From Pseudomonas sp. Q1-7 (GTDB lineage Bacteria > Pseudomonadota > Gammaproteobacteria > Pseudomonadales > Pseudomonadaceae): a stretch of DNA of 64,000 nucleotides. The notes below the pieces were generated by a model. The model ran no database searches, was not told the DNA's origin, and worked only from the letters and a program-made list of their open reading frames with translations. The DNA is taken from the NCBI RefSeq assembly GCF_028010285.1, contig NZ_CP116304.1, forward strand, positions 1,752,501 to 1,816,500, read 5' to 3'. Both the position numbers and the translations under genes were made by a program. Positions 25,212 through 33,611 of the stretch are shown here, piece after piece. Numbering within the stretch: the stretch's first letter is position 1; each line of letters starts with the position of its first letter.

Positions 25212-25499
25212 ATGTCCGATGCCCTGCAACTCATCCTCGAAGATACCGACGGCACCCAGCTCGAAACCTCCTGCACCCGGTTCGCCGTTGTCTGGCAGGG
25301 CAAGGAGGTCTGGATCCAGCAGGCCGGCAACGGCCAGTTGCTGATCGGCGTCGACGTGGAGGAGGGCGATACCGAGTACGCCAACCTGCTGCTGCGTCCG
25401 CTGGCCACCAACCTGGTCAGCCTGCAGCTGGAAATGGAACCGGCCGACGCCGCCGACGACGACCATGTGCACGGTCCCGACTGCGATCACGATCATTGA
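25212..25499 (+). CDS. small conserved protein with His/Cys tail in the aru operon
   Basis: I do not know its function. It is a 95-residue acidic protein whose body looks like a small beta-rich domain, and its C terminus ends in HVHGPDCDHDH, a probable metal-binding tail. It lies 10 bp after aruB and 9 bp before aruE, so it is translated as part of the AST operon. P. aeruginosa has a small hypothetical gene at the same place. A role in metal delivery to the zinc enzyme AruE would fit the position, but this is only inference. Confidence 0.8.
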   Translation: MSDALQLILEDTDGTQLETSCTRFAVVWQGKEVWIQQAGNGQLLIGVDVEEGDTEYANLLLRPLATNLVSLQLEMEPADAADDDHVHGPDCDHDH

Positions 25500-25508
25500 G
25501 GTAACAGG

Positions 25509-26507
25509 ATGCTAGCCCTCGGAAAACTGCTCGAACTGACCCTCGCCGGCCGCGAGCCGACCGAGAAGATCCAGCTGACATCCGGGGGTGTGCGCCTGCA
25601 CTGGCTGGGCGAGGGGGCGCTGGACGTCACTCCGCCCGCCGCCGAGGACAGCGGGTTCGACCTGCTGTTGTCGGCCGGGGTCCACGGTAACGAAACCGCC
25701 CCCATCGAGTTGCTGGACCGCCTGGTCCAGGCCATTGCCCGCGGCCAGCTCAAGCCGCGCGCGCGAATTCTCTTCCTGCTCGGCAACCCCGAAGCCATTC
25801 GTCGTGGCGAGCGCTTCGTCGAGCAGGACATCAACCGCCTGTTCAACGGCCGCCATGCCGAATCCAGTGGTTTCGAGGCCATGCGCGCCGGTGAGCTGGA
25901 GCGCTACGCCGCCGCCTTCTTCAGCAAGCCCGATCGTTCGCGCCTGCACTACGACCTGCATACCGCCATCCGGGGCTCGAAGATCGAGCAGTTTGCCCTC
26001 TATCCCTATGTGGAAGGCCGTGATCATTCCCGCCAGGAGCTGGCCCGCCTGCGCGACGCCGGCATCGACGCCGTGCTGCTGCAGAACAAGACCGGCATCA
26101 CCTTCAGTTCCTACAGTTATTCGCAGCTGGACGCCGAGGCCTTCACCCTGGAACTGGGCAAGGCGCGGCCCTTCGGCAGCAACCAGGAGGTCAACCTCGA
26201 CCGCCTGGAAGCCCGTCTGCATGCCCTGATCGAGGGCCGCGAGCCGCCAACCGACGGCGACAGCCTGGACGGCCTGCAGCTGTTCTCGGTGTCGCGGGAA
26301 ATCATCAAGCACAGCGAATCCTTCCAGCTGCACCTGGCGCCGGATATCGAGAACTTCAGCGAGCTGCCGGTGGGCTACCTGCTGGCCGAGGACATCGCCG
26401 GCACCCGCTGGGTGGTGGAAGAGCCGGGCGCGCGCATCATCTTCCCCAACCCCAGGGTGAAGAACGGCCTGCGTGCCGGCATTCTCGTGGTGCCCGCCAG
26501 CGTCTGA
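25509..26507 (+). CDS. aruE: succinylglutamate desuccinylase AruE
   Basis: AruE is the last AST enzyme and splits succinylglutamate into succinate and glutamate. It has 332 residues of the AstE/aspartoacylase zinc family. Zinc ligands are the His and Glu of [14 protein letters not shown] (residues ~57-62) and the His of [16 protein letters not shown] (~residue 152); the catalytic Glu is likely in [24 protein letters not shown] upstream provides the ribosome site. It closes the operon; no clear terminator follows, and ltaE begins 86 bp later. Confidence 0.95.
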   Translation: MLALGKLLELTLAGREPTEKIQLTSGGVRLHWLGEGALDVTPPAAEDSGFDLLLSAGVHGNETAPIELLDRLVQAIARGQLKPRARILFLLGNPEAIRRGERFVEQDINRLFNGRHAESSGFEAMRAGELERYAAAFFSKPDRSRLHYDLHTAIRGSKIEQFALYPYVEGRDHSRQELARLRDAGIDAVLLQNKTGITFSSYSYSQLDAEAFTLELGKARPFGSNQEVNLDRLEARLHALIEGREPPTDGDSLDGLQLFSVSREIIKHSESFQLHLAPDIENFSELPVGYLLAEDIAGTRWVVEEPGARIIFPNPRVKNGLRAGILVVPASV

Positions 26508-26593
26508 ATCGCGCTTTCCACAGTCTTCTGTATCTGTACCGGCGGGGCGGTGGGCCTTAGGATCGGGCCTTTCGCCCATCCAAGGAGCCCGGC

Positions 26594-27598
26594 ATGAGCC
26601 TGATCGACCTGCGCAGCGACACCGTTACCCAACCTACCACCGGCATGCGCGAAGCGATGCAGCGTGCCGAACTGGGTGACGATGTCTACGGCGAAGACCC
26701 CACGGTCAACCGACTGGAGGCGACCCTCGCCGAGCGCCTCGGTTTCGAGGCCGCCCTTTTCGTGCCCACCGGCACCATGAGCAACCTGTTGGCGCTGATG
26801 GCCCACTGCGAGCGCGGCGACGAGTACATCGTCGGCCAGCAGGCGCACACCTATAAGTACGAGGGCGGCGGTGCGGCGGTGCTGGGTTCGATCCAGCCCC
26901 AGCCCATCGACGGCGAAGCCGATGGCAGCCTGGACCTGGCCAGGGTGGAGGCGGCCATCAAACAGGATGACTTCCACTTTGCCCGCACCCGTCTGTTGGC
27001 GCTGGAGAACACCATGCAGGGCAAGGTGCTGCCGCTGGACTATCTTGCGGCGGCCCGCGAGCTGACGCGCCGGCGCGGCCTGGGCCTGCACCTGGACGGC
27101 GCCCGCCTGTACAACGCCGTGGTCAAGCTGGGCGTGGATGCGCGCGAGATCACCCGGTATTTCGACTCGGTGTCGGTGTGCCTGTCCAAGGGGCTTGGCG
27201 CTCCGGTGGGCTCGGTGCTCTGTGGCAGCGCGGCGCTGATCGCCAGGGCCCGGCGCCTGCGCAAGATGGTTGGCGGCGGTATGCGCCAGGCCGGCCTGCT
27301 GGCGGCGGCGGGGCTCTATGCGCTGGATCACCAGGTCGAGCGCCTGGCTGAGGACCACGCCAACGCCGAGCGGCTGGGAGCCGGGTTGCGTGAGCTGGGC
27401 TTCGAGATCGAGCCGGTGCAGACCAACATGGTCTACGTACAGGTCGGCGAGCAGGCGCGGGCGCTGGGCGAGTTCCTCGCCGGCCAGGGCGTCCGAGTGA
27501 GCCCCGCCGCGCGCCTGCGCCTGGTGACTCACCTGGACGTGCGGGCTGCCGATATCCCCCGTGTCATCGAGGCATTTGCTGCTTTTCGACAGGCCTGA
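26594..27598 (+). CDS. ltaE: low-specificity L-threonine aldolase
   Basis: A PLP enzyme that splits L-threonine or L-allo-threonine into glycine and acetaldehyde. The 334 residues show [20 protein letters not shown] at the N terminus, [28 protein letters not shown] and [12 protein letters not shown]. The PLP lysine is in [16 protein letters not shown] (~residue 198). AAGGAG stands 7 bases before the ATG. In P. aeruginosa the homologue is also placed between aruE and alaS. Confidence 0.94.
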   Translation: MSLIDLRSDTVTQPTTGMREAMQRAELGDDVYGEDPTVNRLEATLAERLGFEAALFVPTGTMSNLLALMAHCERGDEYIVGQQAHTYKYEGGGAAVLGSIQPQPIDGEADGSLDLARVEAAIKQDDFHFARTRLLALENTMQGKVLPLDYLAAARELTRRRGLGLHLDGARLYNAVVKLGVDAREITRYFDSVSVCLSKGLGAPVGSVLCGSAALIARARRLRKMVGGGMRQAGLLAAAGLYALDHQVERLAEDHANAERLGAGLRELGFEIEPVQTNMVYVQVGEQARALGEFLAGQGVRVSPAARLRLVTHLDVRAADIPRVIEAFAAFRQA

Positions 27599-27862
27599 GC
27601 CGGCGGCCGGCATAAATAGCCGCCTTCTATCGCACAAAGGCACTATCCCCCCAGCGCAGGGCCGATATAATGCGGCCCTTTGCCGGTGATTCGTATGCCC
27701 GTCGCCAGACGGCTGCGAGTTTCGCGCGCAATGTTGGAAACGGGCGGGGAATGCCGGGATTTTCTGGAAAACCTGCAGCATTTTCGCCGATTTCCGCTTG
27801 CCGTCCTTCGCCGATAACGATTTGCACCCACCGTTGTGGCCGCAGTTTCCGTGGAAGAACCT
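27599..27862 (+). promoter_or_regulatory. alaS promoter and ~190-base leader
   Basis: A perfect TATAAT (27666-27671) sits inside a GGGCCG / CGGCCC inverted repeat (27659-27664 and 27674-27679). No good -35 hexamer is present 16-18 bp upstream. The leader to the alaS ATG would be about 185 bases. I see no gene in this stretch. Confidence 0.5.
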
Positions 27863-30487
27863 ATGAAAAGCGCAGAAATCCGTGAAGCCTTCCTGAGCTT
27901 CTTCGAAGAGAAGGGGCATACCCGTGTCGCTTCCAGCTCCCTGATTCCGGGCAACGACCCGACCCTGCTGTTCACCAACGCGGGGATGAACCAGTTCAAG
28001 GACTGCTTCCTTGGCCTGGAAAAACGCGCCTACACCCGCGCCACCACGAGCCAGAAGTGCGTACGTGCCGGCGGCAAGCACAACGACCTGGAAAACGTCG
28101 GCTACACCGCGCGCCACCACACCTTCTTCGAGATGCTGGGTAACTTCAGCTTCGGCGACTATTTCAAACGCGATGCCATCCACTACGCCTGGGAATTCCT
28201 CACCGGCGACAAGTGGCTGAAGCTGCCCAAGGACAAGCTCTGGGTCACCGTCTACGCCACCGACGACGAGGCCTACGACATCTGGACCAAGGAAGTCGGG
28301 ATTCCCCACGAGCGCATGGTGCGTATCGGCGACAACAAGGGTGCGCCCTACGCGTCCGACAATTTCTGGGCCATGGGCGACACCGGCCCGTGCGGTCCCT
28401 GCACCGAGATCTTCTTCGACCACGGCCCGGACATCTGGGGTGGCCCGCCCGGGTCCCCGGAAGAAGATGGCGACCGCTACATCGAGATCTGGAACAACGT
28501 GTTCATGCAGTTCAACCGCACTGCGGACGGCGTGATGCACCCGCTGCCGGCACCGAGCGTGGACACCGGCATGGGCCTGGAGCGCATCAGCGCCGTGCTC
28601 CAGCACGTGCACTCGAACTACGAGATCGACCTGTTCCAGAGCCTGCTGAAAGCCTCCGCCGAGGCCATCGGTTGCGCCAACGACGACGCCCCTTCGCTGA
28701 AAGTGGTGGCCGACCACATCCGTTCCTGCTCTTTCCTCATTGCCGACGGCGTGCTGCCGTCCAACGAGGGCCGCGGTTATGTACTGCGCCGCATCATCCG
28801 TCGTGCCTGCCGTCACGGTAACAAGCTGGGCGCCAAGGGCAGCTTCTTCCACAAGATCGTCGCGGCGCTCGTGGCCGAGATGGGCGACGCCTTCGTCGAA
28901 CTCAAGCAGCAGCAGGCGCACATCGAGCGCGTGCTGAAGACCGAGGAAGAGCAGTTCGCCAAGACCCTGGAGCAAGGGCTGAAAATCCTCGAACAGGACC
29001 TGGTGGGCCTGAAGGGCAAGATGATTCCCGGCGAAACCCTGTTCAAGCTGTACGACACCTACGGCTTCCCCGTCGACCTGACCGGCGACATCGCACGCGA
29101 GCGCGGTCTGACCATCGACGAAGCCGGCTTCGAGCGTGAAATGGAAGGCCAGCGCGAACGCGCCCGCGCCTCCAGCGCCTTCGGCATGGACTACAACGCC
29201 CTGGTCAAGGTGGACGCTGATACTGACTTTACCGGCTACGTCTGCACCTCCGGCGAAGGCAAGGTCCTTGCCCTGTTCAAGGACGGCCAGGCCGTCGAGC
29301 AACTCGCCGAAGGCGAGGAGGGCGTACTGGTCCTGGATCGCACCCCCTTCTATGCCGAATCCGGCGGCCAGGTGGGTGACTGCGGCTTCATCGCCGCCCA
29401 GGGCCTGCGTTTCGACGTGCGTGACACCACCAAGGCCGGTGGTGCCTTCCTGCACCATGGCGTGATCGATCACGGCGTCCTGCGCGTGGGTGCCACTGTC
29501 ACCGCCCAGGTCGACGCCAGCGTGCGCCAGGCCACCGCCCTGAACCACTCGGCTACCCACCTGCTGCATGCCGCGCTGCGCCAGGTGCTGGGTGACCACG
29601 TCCAACAGAAGGGCTCCCTGGTCGACAGCCAGCGCCTGCGCTTCGACTTCAGCCACTTCGAGGCCATCAAGCCCGAACAGCTGAAGGACCTGGAGGACAT
29701 GGTCAACGCCGAGATCCGCAAGAACAGCGAAGTCGAAACCGAAGAGACCGACATCGACACCGCCAAGGCCAAGGGCGCCATGGCCCTGTTCGGCGAGAAG
29801 TACGGCGACCAGGTGCGTGTGCTGACCATGGGCGGTGACTTCTCCGTCGAGCTGTGTGGCGGTACCCACGTCTCCCGCACCGGCGATATCGGCCTGTTCA
29901 AGATCATCAGCGAAGGCGGCGTAGCGGCTGGCGTACGCCGTATCGAAGCGGTGACCGGAGCGGCTGCGATGGCCTACCTGAACGGCGCCGAAGAACAGCT
30001 CAAGGAAGCCGCGAGCCTGGTCAAGGGCAGTCGCGACAACCTGCTGGACAAACTGTCCGCGCTGCTGGAGCGCAACCGCCAGCTCGAGAAGGAGCTGGAA
30101 CAGCTCAAGGCCAAGGCGGCCAGCGCCGCCGGCGACGATCTCGCCGCTTCCGCCATCGACGTGAAAGGCGTGAAGGTCCTGGCTGCGCGCCTGGATGGCC
30201 TGGACGGCGACGCGCTGCTGGCGCTGGTCGACCAACTGAAGAACAAGCTCGGTCGCGCGGTGATCCTGCTCGGCAGTGCGCTGGAGGGCAAGGTGACACT
30301 GGTCGCCGGCGTCACCCAGGACCTGACCGGCCAACTCAAAGCCGGCGATCTGATGAAGCAGGCCGCGGCAGCGGTCGGTGGCAAGGGTGGCGGTCGCCCA
30401 GACATGGCCCGTGGCGGCGGTACCGACGCCGCGGCCCTGGAGCAGGCCCTGGCGCTTGCCGTGCCGTTCGTCGAACAGGGGCTCTGA
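27863..30487 (+). CDS. alaS: alanyl-tRNA synthetase
   Basis: AlaS charges tRNA-Ala. It has 874 residues from the ATG at 27863 ([19 protein letters not shown]), which has GGAAGA 5 bases upstream; a longer in-frame start 9 codons earlier is unlikely. Domains in order: catalytic class-II core (~1-240), tRNA-recognition region (to ~460), editing domain with [11 protein letters not shown] and the zinc-binding [13 protein letters not shown] (~560-700), and a C-terminal oligomerisation/C-Ala domain. The last segment is rich in Gly ([17 protein letters not shown]), as usual. lysC follows 101 bp downstream. Confidence 0.97.
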   Translation: MKSAEIREAFLSFFEEKGHTRVASSSLIPGNDPTLLFTNAGMNQFKDCFLGLEKRAYTRATTSQKCVRAGGKHNDLENVGYTARHHTFFEMLGNFSFGDYFKRDAIHYAWEFLTGDKWLKLPKDKLWVTVYATDDEAYDIWTKEVGIPHERMVRIGDNKGAPYASDNFWAMGDTGPCGPCTEIFFDHGPDIWGGPPGSPEEDGDRYIEIWNNVFMQFNRTADGVMHPLPAPSVDTGMGLERISAVLQHVHSNYEIDLFQSLLKASAEAIGCANDDAPSLKVVADHIRSCSFLIADGVLPSNEGRGYVLRRIIRRACRHGNKLGAKGSFFHKIVAALVAEMGDAFVELKQQQAHIERVLKTEEEQFAKTLEQGLKILEQDLVGLKGKMIPGETLFKLYDTYGFPVDLTGDIARERGLTIDEAGFEREMEGQRERARASSAFGMDYNALVKVDADTDFTGYVCTSGEGKVLALFKDGQAVEQLAEGEEGVLVLDRTPFYAESGGQVGDCGFIAAQGLRFDVRDTTKAGGAFLHHGVIDHGVLRVGATVTAQVDASVRQATALNHSATHLLHAALRQVLGDHVQQKGSLVDSQRLRFDFSHFEAIKPEQLKDLEDMVNAEIRKNSEVETEETDIDTAKAKGAMALFGEKYGDQVRVLTMGGDFSVELCGGTHVSRTGDIGLFKIISEGGVAAGVRRIEAVTGAAAMAYLNGAEEQLKEAASLVKGSRDNLLDKLSALLERNRQLEKELEQLKAKAASAAGDDLAASAIDVKGVKVLAARLDGLDGDALLALVDQLKNKLGRAVILLGSALEGKVTLVAGVTQDLTGQLKAGDLMKQAAAAVGGKGGGRPDMARGGGTDAAALEQALALAVPFVEQGL

Positions 30488-30503
30488 AGGCCCCGGCACC
30501 AGC

Positions 30504-30527
30504 GGCCCGCCCCACGCCCGGCGGGCC
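30504..30527 (+). other. hairpin between alaS and lysC
   Basis: GGCCCGCC / GGCGGGCC stem with an 8-base loop, no T-run. It could slow transcription or protect the alaS message end; not a clear terminator. Confidence 0.4.
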
Positions 30528-30588
30528 TTGGCAGTGTTCTGCGTTGATTGTTTAATGGGCGCCCTTCACGGGATTAGGCGGCTTTGAA

Positions 30589-31824
30589 ATGGCTTTGATC
30601 GTACAGAAGTTTGGGGGGACCTCGGTCGGCACTGTCGAGCGCATCGAGCAGGTGGCCGAGAAGGTGAAAAAATTCCGCGAAGGCGGCGATGACATCGTGG
30701 TCGTGGTTTCCGCCATGAGTGGCGAAACCAACCGCCTGATCGAACTGGCCAAACAGATCAGTGAGCAGCCGGTTCCGCGCGAGCTCGACGTCATGGTTTC
30801 CACCGGCGAGCAGGTGACCATCGCCCTGCTGGCCATGGCGCTGATCAAGCGCGGCGTGCAGGCAGTGTCTTACACCGGCAATCAGGTGCGCATCCTCACC
30901 GACAGCGCCCACAACAAGGCGCGCATCCTGCAGATCGACGACCAGAAGATCCGTGCCGACCTCAAGGCCGGTCGCGTCGTCGTGGTCGCCGGCTTCCAGG
31001 GTGTGGACGAGCATGGCAACATCACCACCCTCGGCCGTGGCGGTTCCGACACCACTGGCGTGGCGCTGGCGGCGGCTCTGAAGGCTGACGAGTGCCAGAT
31101 CTACACCGATGTGGATGGCGTCTACACCACCGACCCGCGTGTCGTTCCGCAGGCCCAGCGCCTGGACAAGATCACCTTCGAAGAGATGCTGGAAATGGCC
31201 AGCCTTGGTTCCAAGGTGCTGCAGATCCGCTCGGTGGAATTCGCCGGCAAGTACAATGTCCCGCTGCGCGTGCTGCACAGCTTCCAGGAGGGTCCGGGCA
31301 CCCTCATTACCCTTGATGAAGAGGAATCCATGGAACAGCCGATCATCTCCGGCATCGCCTTCAACCGCGACGAAGCCAAGCTGACCATCCGTGGCGTACC
31401 GGATATCCCCGGCGTGGCATTCAAGATTCTGGGCCCGATCAGCGCCGCCAACATCGAGGTGGACATGATCGTGCAGAACGTGGCGCACGATAACACCACC
31501 GACTTCACCTTCACCGTCCATCGCAATGACTATCAGAACGCCCAGCGCGTGCTGGAGCAGACCGCCAACGAGCTCGGTGCCCGTGAGGTGATCGGCGACA
31601 CCAAGATCGCCAAGGTGTCCATCGTCGGCGTCGGCATGCGCTCTCACGCTGGCGTCGCCAGCCGTATGTTCGAAGCGCTGGCCAAGGAGACCATCAACAT
31701 CCAGATGATCTCCACCTCGGAAATCAAGGTGTCCGTGGTCATCGAAGAGAAGTACCTGGAACTGGCGGTCCGTGCCCTGCATACCGCTTTCGAGCTGGAT
31801 GCCCCGAACCGACAGGGCGAGTAA
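30589..31824 (+). CDS. lysC: aspartate kinase LysC
   Basis: LysC phosphorylates aspartate, the entry to lysine, threonine and methionine synthesis. The 411 residues comprise a kinase domain (~1-245) starting MALIVQKFGGTSVGTVERI, with VVVVSAMSGETNRL and TLGRGGSDTTGVALAAAL. Two ACT regulatory domains follow (~265-411; IRGVPDIPGVAFKILGPISAANIEVDMIVQN and VSIVGVGMRSHAGVASRMF), as in lysine/threonine-inhibited enzymes. An in-frame ATG with its own GAGG ribosome site at 31330 could give a separate ACT-only beta subunit. A terminator follows the stop by 11 bases. Confidence 0.97.
   Translation: MALIVQKFGGTSVGTVERIEQVAEKVKKFREGGDDIVVVVSAMSGETNRLIELAKQISEQPVPRELDVMVSTGEQVTIALLAMALIKRGVQAVSYTGNQVRILTDSAHNKARILQIDDQKIRADLKAGRVVVVAGFQGVDEHGNITTLGRGGSDTTGVALAAALKADECQIYTDVDGVYTTDPRVVPQAQRLDKITFEEMLEMASLGSKVLQIRSVEFAGKYNVPLRVLHSFQEGPGTLITLDEEESMEQPIISGIAFNRDEAKLTIRGVPDIPGVAFKILGPISAANIEVDMIVQNVAHDNTTDFTFTVHRNDYQNAQRVLEQTANELGAREVIGDTKIAKVSIVGVGMRSHAGVASRMFEALAKETINIQMISTSEIKVSVVIEEKYLELAVRALHTAFELDAPNRQGE
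31330..31824 (+). CDS. possible internal-start aspartokinase beta (ACT-only) subunit
   Basis: Within lysC, GAGG at 31321 stands 5 bases before an in-frame ATG at 31330 (MEQPIISGIAFNRDEAK). The predicted 164-residue product contains just the two ACT domains. Alpha2-beta2 aspartokinases of Corynebacterium and Bacillus make such a subunit from a nested start at the same place, so the arrangement is credible, but expression is not shown by sequence alone. Confidence 0.5.
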   Translation: MEQPIISGIAFNRDEAKLTIRGVPDIPGVAFKILGPISAANIEVDMIVQNVAHDNTTDFTFTVHRNDYQNAQRVLEQTANELGAREVIGDTKIAKVSIVGVGMRSHAGVASRMFEALAKETINIQMISTSEIKVSVVIEEKYLELAVRALHTAFELDAPNRQGE

Positions 31825-31834
31825 GGCATTTATC

Positions 31835-31862
31835 AAAAGGCGCGGCTCATCCCGCGCCTTTT
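31835..31862 (+). terminator. rho-independent terminator behind lysC
   Basis: AAAAGGCGCGG / CCGCGCCTTTT 11-base stem (31835-31845 and 31852-31862), 6-base loop; the T-run is part of the stem's 3' arm, with a second T-run shortly after. Confidence 0.9.
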
Positions 31863-31883
31863 GTCGTTTTTGGCCGCTACGGT

Positions 31884-31913
31884 GGAACTTTCCTTTTGCC
31901 GGGGCTGGTCAAT
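31884..31913 (+). promoter_or_regulatory. sigma-E/AlgU-type promoter upstream of rsmA
   Basis: GGAACTT (31884-31890), 16 bases, GGTCAAT (31907-31913), a near-perfect match to the extracytoplasmic sigma-E consensus GGAACTT-N16-GGTCAAA. It lies 96 bp upstream of the rsmA start. An AlgU-dependent promoter is reported for rsmA in P. aeruginosa. Confidence 0.72.
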
Positions 31914-32008
31914 ACTTGGGTGTAAGCTCCGGCGGCTAATGTCCTGGAGCCGCAACCATTTCTTTTTTGCAGACTGTTGTCCCGAAACGAATCCGTAAGG
32001 AGAAAGGA

Positions 32009-32194
32009 ATGCTGATTCTGACTCGCCGGGTCGGAGAGACCCTGATGGTGGGTGACGATGTCACTGTGACCGTGCTTGGCGTGAAAGGTAATCAGGTGCG
32101 CATTGGTGTCAATGCTCCCAAAGAGGTTGCCGTGCACCGCGAAGAAATCTACCAGCGCATACAGAAAGAGAAAGACCAGGAACCAAGCCACTAA
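32009..32194 (+). CDS. rsmA: carbon storage regulator RsmA/CsrA
   Basis: RsmA is a small dimeric RNA-binding protein that binds GGA motifs in mRNA leaders and represses translation; small RNAs such as RsmY/Z titrate it. The 61-residue sequence has the whole family core [22 protein letters not shown], then [27 protein letters not shown] with the RNA-contacting VHREEIY. I start at the ATG at 32009, preceded by AAGGAG (31998-32003) at 5-base spacing. A sigma-E-type promoter lies upstream. The position behind lysC and before tRNA-Ser is conserved in Pseudomonas. Confidence 0.97.
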   Translation: MLILTRRVGETLMVGDDVTVTVLGVKGNQVRIGVNAPKEVAVHREEIYQRIQKEKDQEPSH

Positions 32195-32213
32195 TTTTTC
32201 TGCACTTTTTGCT

Positions 32214-32241
32214 TTGCAAACGGGGAAAACATGGATATCAT
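32214..32241 (+). promoter_or_regulatory. promoter of tRNA-Ser
   Basis: TTGCAA (32214-32219), 16-bp spacer, TATCAT (32236-32241); transcription would begin just before the tRNA at 32256. Confidence 0.65.
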
Positions 32242-32255
32242 GCGCCCCGTGTTGC

Positions 32256-32346
32256 GGAGAGGTGGCCGAGTGGCCGAAGGCGCTCCCCTGCTAAGGGAGT
32301 ACACCTCAAAAGGGTGTCGGGGGTTCGAATCCCCCCTTCTCCGCCA
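32256..32346 (+). tRNA. tRNA-Ser(GCT)
   Basis: A type-II tRNA of 91 bases including the encoded CCA. The acceptor stem GGAGAGG pairs with CTTCTCC, the long variable arm is ACACCTCAAAAGGGTGT, and the T-loop is GTTCGAAT. The anticodon loop CTGCTAA gives anticodon GCT (32290-32292), reading AGC/AGU. Confidence 0.97.
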
Positions 32347-32412
32347 TTTATCGTGTTGTAGGGTGGTTGGGTGCTAGATCGATAAGTTATTGAAACTTCT
32401 CGAAAAAAGCAG

Positions 32413-32440
32413 TTGACCGAAGCAGAAAGATCCCTATAAT
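32413..32440 (+). promoter_or_regulatory. promoter of the tRNA-Arg pair
   Basis: TTGACC (32413-32418), 16-bp spacer, perfect TATAAT (32435-32440), followed by a GC-rich discriminator GCGCGCCC typical of stringently controlled stable-RNA promoters. Confidence 0.85.
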
Positions 32441-32453
32441 GCGCGCCCACAAC

Positions 32454-32530
32454 GCACTCGTAGCTCAGCTGGATAGAGTACCCGGCTACGAACCGGGCGG
32501 TCAGAGGTTCGAATCCTCTCGAGTGCGCCA
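32454..32530 (+). tRNA. tRNA-Arg(ACG), copy 1
   Basis: 77 bases with CCA. Acceptor GCACTCG / CGAGTGC, D-arm AGCTCAGCTGGATAGAGT, anticodon loop CTACGAA with ACG at 32488-32490 (read as inosine-CG), T-arm AGAGGTTCGAATCCTCT. Confidence 0.97.
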
Positions 32531-32600
32531 TTTTTCAAGGTTCCGGTTTGATCGGAATCGTGGAAGCAACCAGCGGTGATCTGGTCAAAAAACACCATAC

Positions 32601-32677
32601 GCACTCGTAGCTCAGCTGGATAGAGTACCCGGCTACGAACCGGGCGGTCAGAGGTTCGAATCCTCTCGAGTGCGCCA
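32601..32677 (+). tRNA. tRNA-Arg(ACG), copy 2
   Basis: Identical in all 77 bases to the copy at 32454-32530, anticodon ACG at 32635-32637, separated from it by 70 bp. No separate promoter is obvious, so both are probably processed from one transcript that ends at the terminator at 32686. Confidence 0.97.
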
Positions 32678-32685
32678 TACCGAAG

Positions 32686-32713
32686 AGGGCCTGCAGAAAT
32701 GCAGGCCCTTTTT
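32686..32713 (+). terminator. rho-independent terminator of the tRNA-Arg operon
   Basis: AGGGCCTGCA / TGCAGGCCCT stem (32686-32695 and 32700-32709) with a GAAA tetraloop and five T. Confidence 0.94.
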
Positions 32714-32791
32714 CTTTGTGCTGAAGGCGTGCTGTGTGCCGGCAACGCGTTGCCTGCGAGTGGCAAGGCCTTCTCGCCCGTGCTCGCGGTC

Positions 32792-33295
32792 TCAGCGTCC
32801 GCCTTTCACGCAGCCCGTCTCATCGAACTGCACCAGGTGGCGGGCTCCCTGCTTCGGTTGATAGTGATATCGAACCTGTCCATTTCTGCCGCTGACGCGG
32901 TCGGGCTTTCCTAGTGCGCTCTCCACGTCGGCACGGGTCATGCCGCTGCGAACCTGCTTGCGAATGATGGCCTGACGTCGTTCCTGCGCTGAAATCAGCT
33001 TGCCGCACACCTCATCCCGCTCACCGACCACTACTATTTCTTGGGTGTGTTGAGCATTTTCCCGGTGATGAATCGGAAAACTCCTGTCGTCAGGTTCTTT
33101 CCGTAGCGGCTCGCTGTTCAACAGGTTTGGCGTCCTGGTGCGCTGTTGTTCGGTCTGGCTGCCTGGCGGGCAGCCGTACTGGTTGAAACTGACGTTGCCT
33201 TCGGCATCGCTGCAACGGAATACCGAGGCCGCATGCAGCGGGGCTTCGGGCCAGCAGGGCAGGGTGGCGACGAGGAGCATCGAGAGTCGTTTCAT
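32792..33295 (-). CDS. secreted protein with DUF4124-like N-terminal and SmpA-like C-terminal parts
   Basis: Function unknown. The 167-residue product has a signal peptide (to about Ala22-Ala23) and then FRCSDAEGNVSFNQYGCPPGS, the pattern of DUF4124 periplasmic domains. A polar linker with a His cluster follows (IHHREN). The C-terminal RSGMTRADVESALGKPDRVSG resembles the BamE/SmpA-type motif (MTxxxVxxxLGxP). Four cysteines suggest disulfides. It is convergent with the tRNA-Arg operon and divergent from mgtE; 316 bp separates it from mgtE. Confidence 0.75.
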   Translation of the reverse strand: MKRLSMLLVATLPCWPEAPLHAASVFRCSDAEGNVSFNQYGCPPGSQTEQQRTRTPNLLNSEPLRKEPDDRSFPIHHRENAQHTQEIVVVGERDEVCGKLISAQERRQAIIRKQVRSGMTRADVESALGKPDRVSGRNGQVRYHYQPKQGARHLVQFDETGCVKGGR

Positions 33296-33509
33296 GGGGC
33301 CTTCTCCTTGGCTTGGACTCTCGAGGGTATCCGCTGATTTTCGTTGCGGGCGCGTGTCCTACAGAGGAACGCCATCGTCGCAACAGGGTGAAGGCAATCC
33401 CAGCTTTGCGATGCAAGCGATTGTTCTTTCCATGATTTTGTAACGCGAGAGCCGAACGGCGGTGTTATCATTGCGCGGTCAGCCCCGCCGGGGCATTCGG
33501 ACAACCATC

Positions 33510-33569
33510 ATGGACTTACCCAGTAGTTACTCAGAATCCCGATTGCACAATCGCGAAATGACTGTCTGA
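33510..33569 (+). CDS. possible 19-codon leader peptide upstream of mgtE
   Basis: ATG at 33510 to TGA at 33567 encodes MDLPSSYSESRLHNREMTV, 42 bases before the mgtE start. No strong ribosome site is visible (only weak GGAC-like bases). A candidate -10 (TATCAT, 33466-33471) lies about 40 bp upstream, so the frame would be inside the mgtE leader. Speculative; listed because Mg-transporter leaders of enterobacteria use such short frames. Confidence 0.3.
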   Translation: MDLPSSYSESRLHNREMTV

Positions 33570-33578
33570 CCCCTTCTG

Positions 33579-33608
33579 GCGTGCTCTGCCACTGGGGGTG
33601 GAGCGCGC
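33579..33608 (+). promoter_or_regulatory. ribosome-site hairpin before mgtE
   Basis: GCGTGCT pairs with AGCGCGC (33579-33585 with 33602-33608) and CCAC with GTGG (33589-33592 with 33598-33601), loop TGGGG. The only ribosome-binding sequence of mgtE (GGGGGTGGAG) lies in the loop and 3' arm, 3 bases from the hairpin end to the ATG. It could gate mgtE translation. Confidence 0.45.
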
Positions 33609-33611
33609 TAT

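Noticed and set aside
26375-30499. A 1374-codon open frame on the minus strand opposite aruE, ltaE and alaS
   Set aside because: Long antisense frames are common in GC-rich codon-biased genes; the product is repetitive, shows no domain, and the plus strand has certain genes over the same bases.
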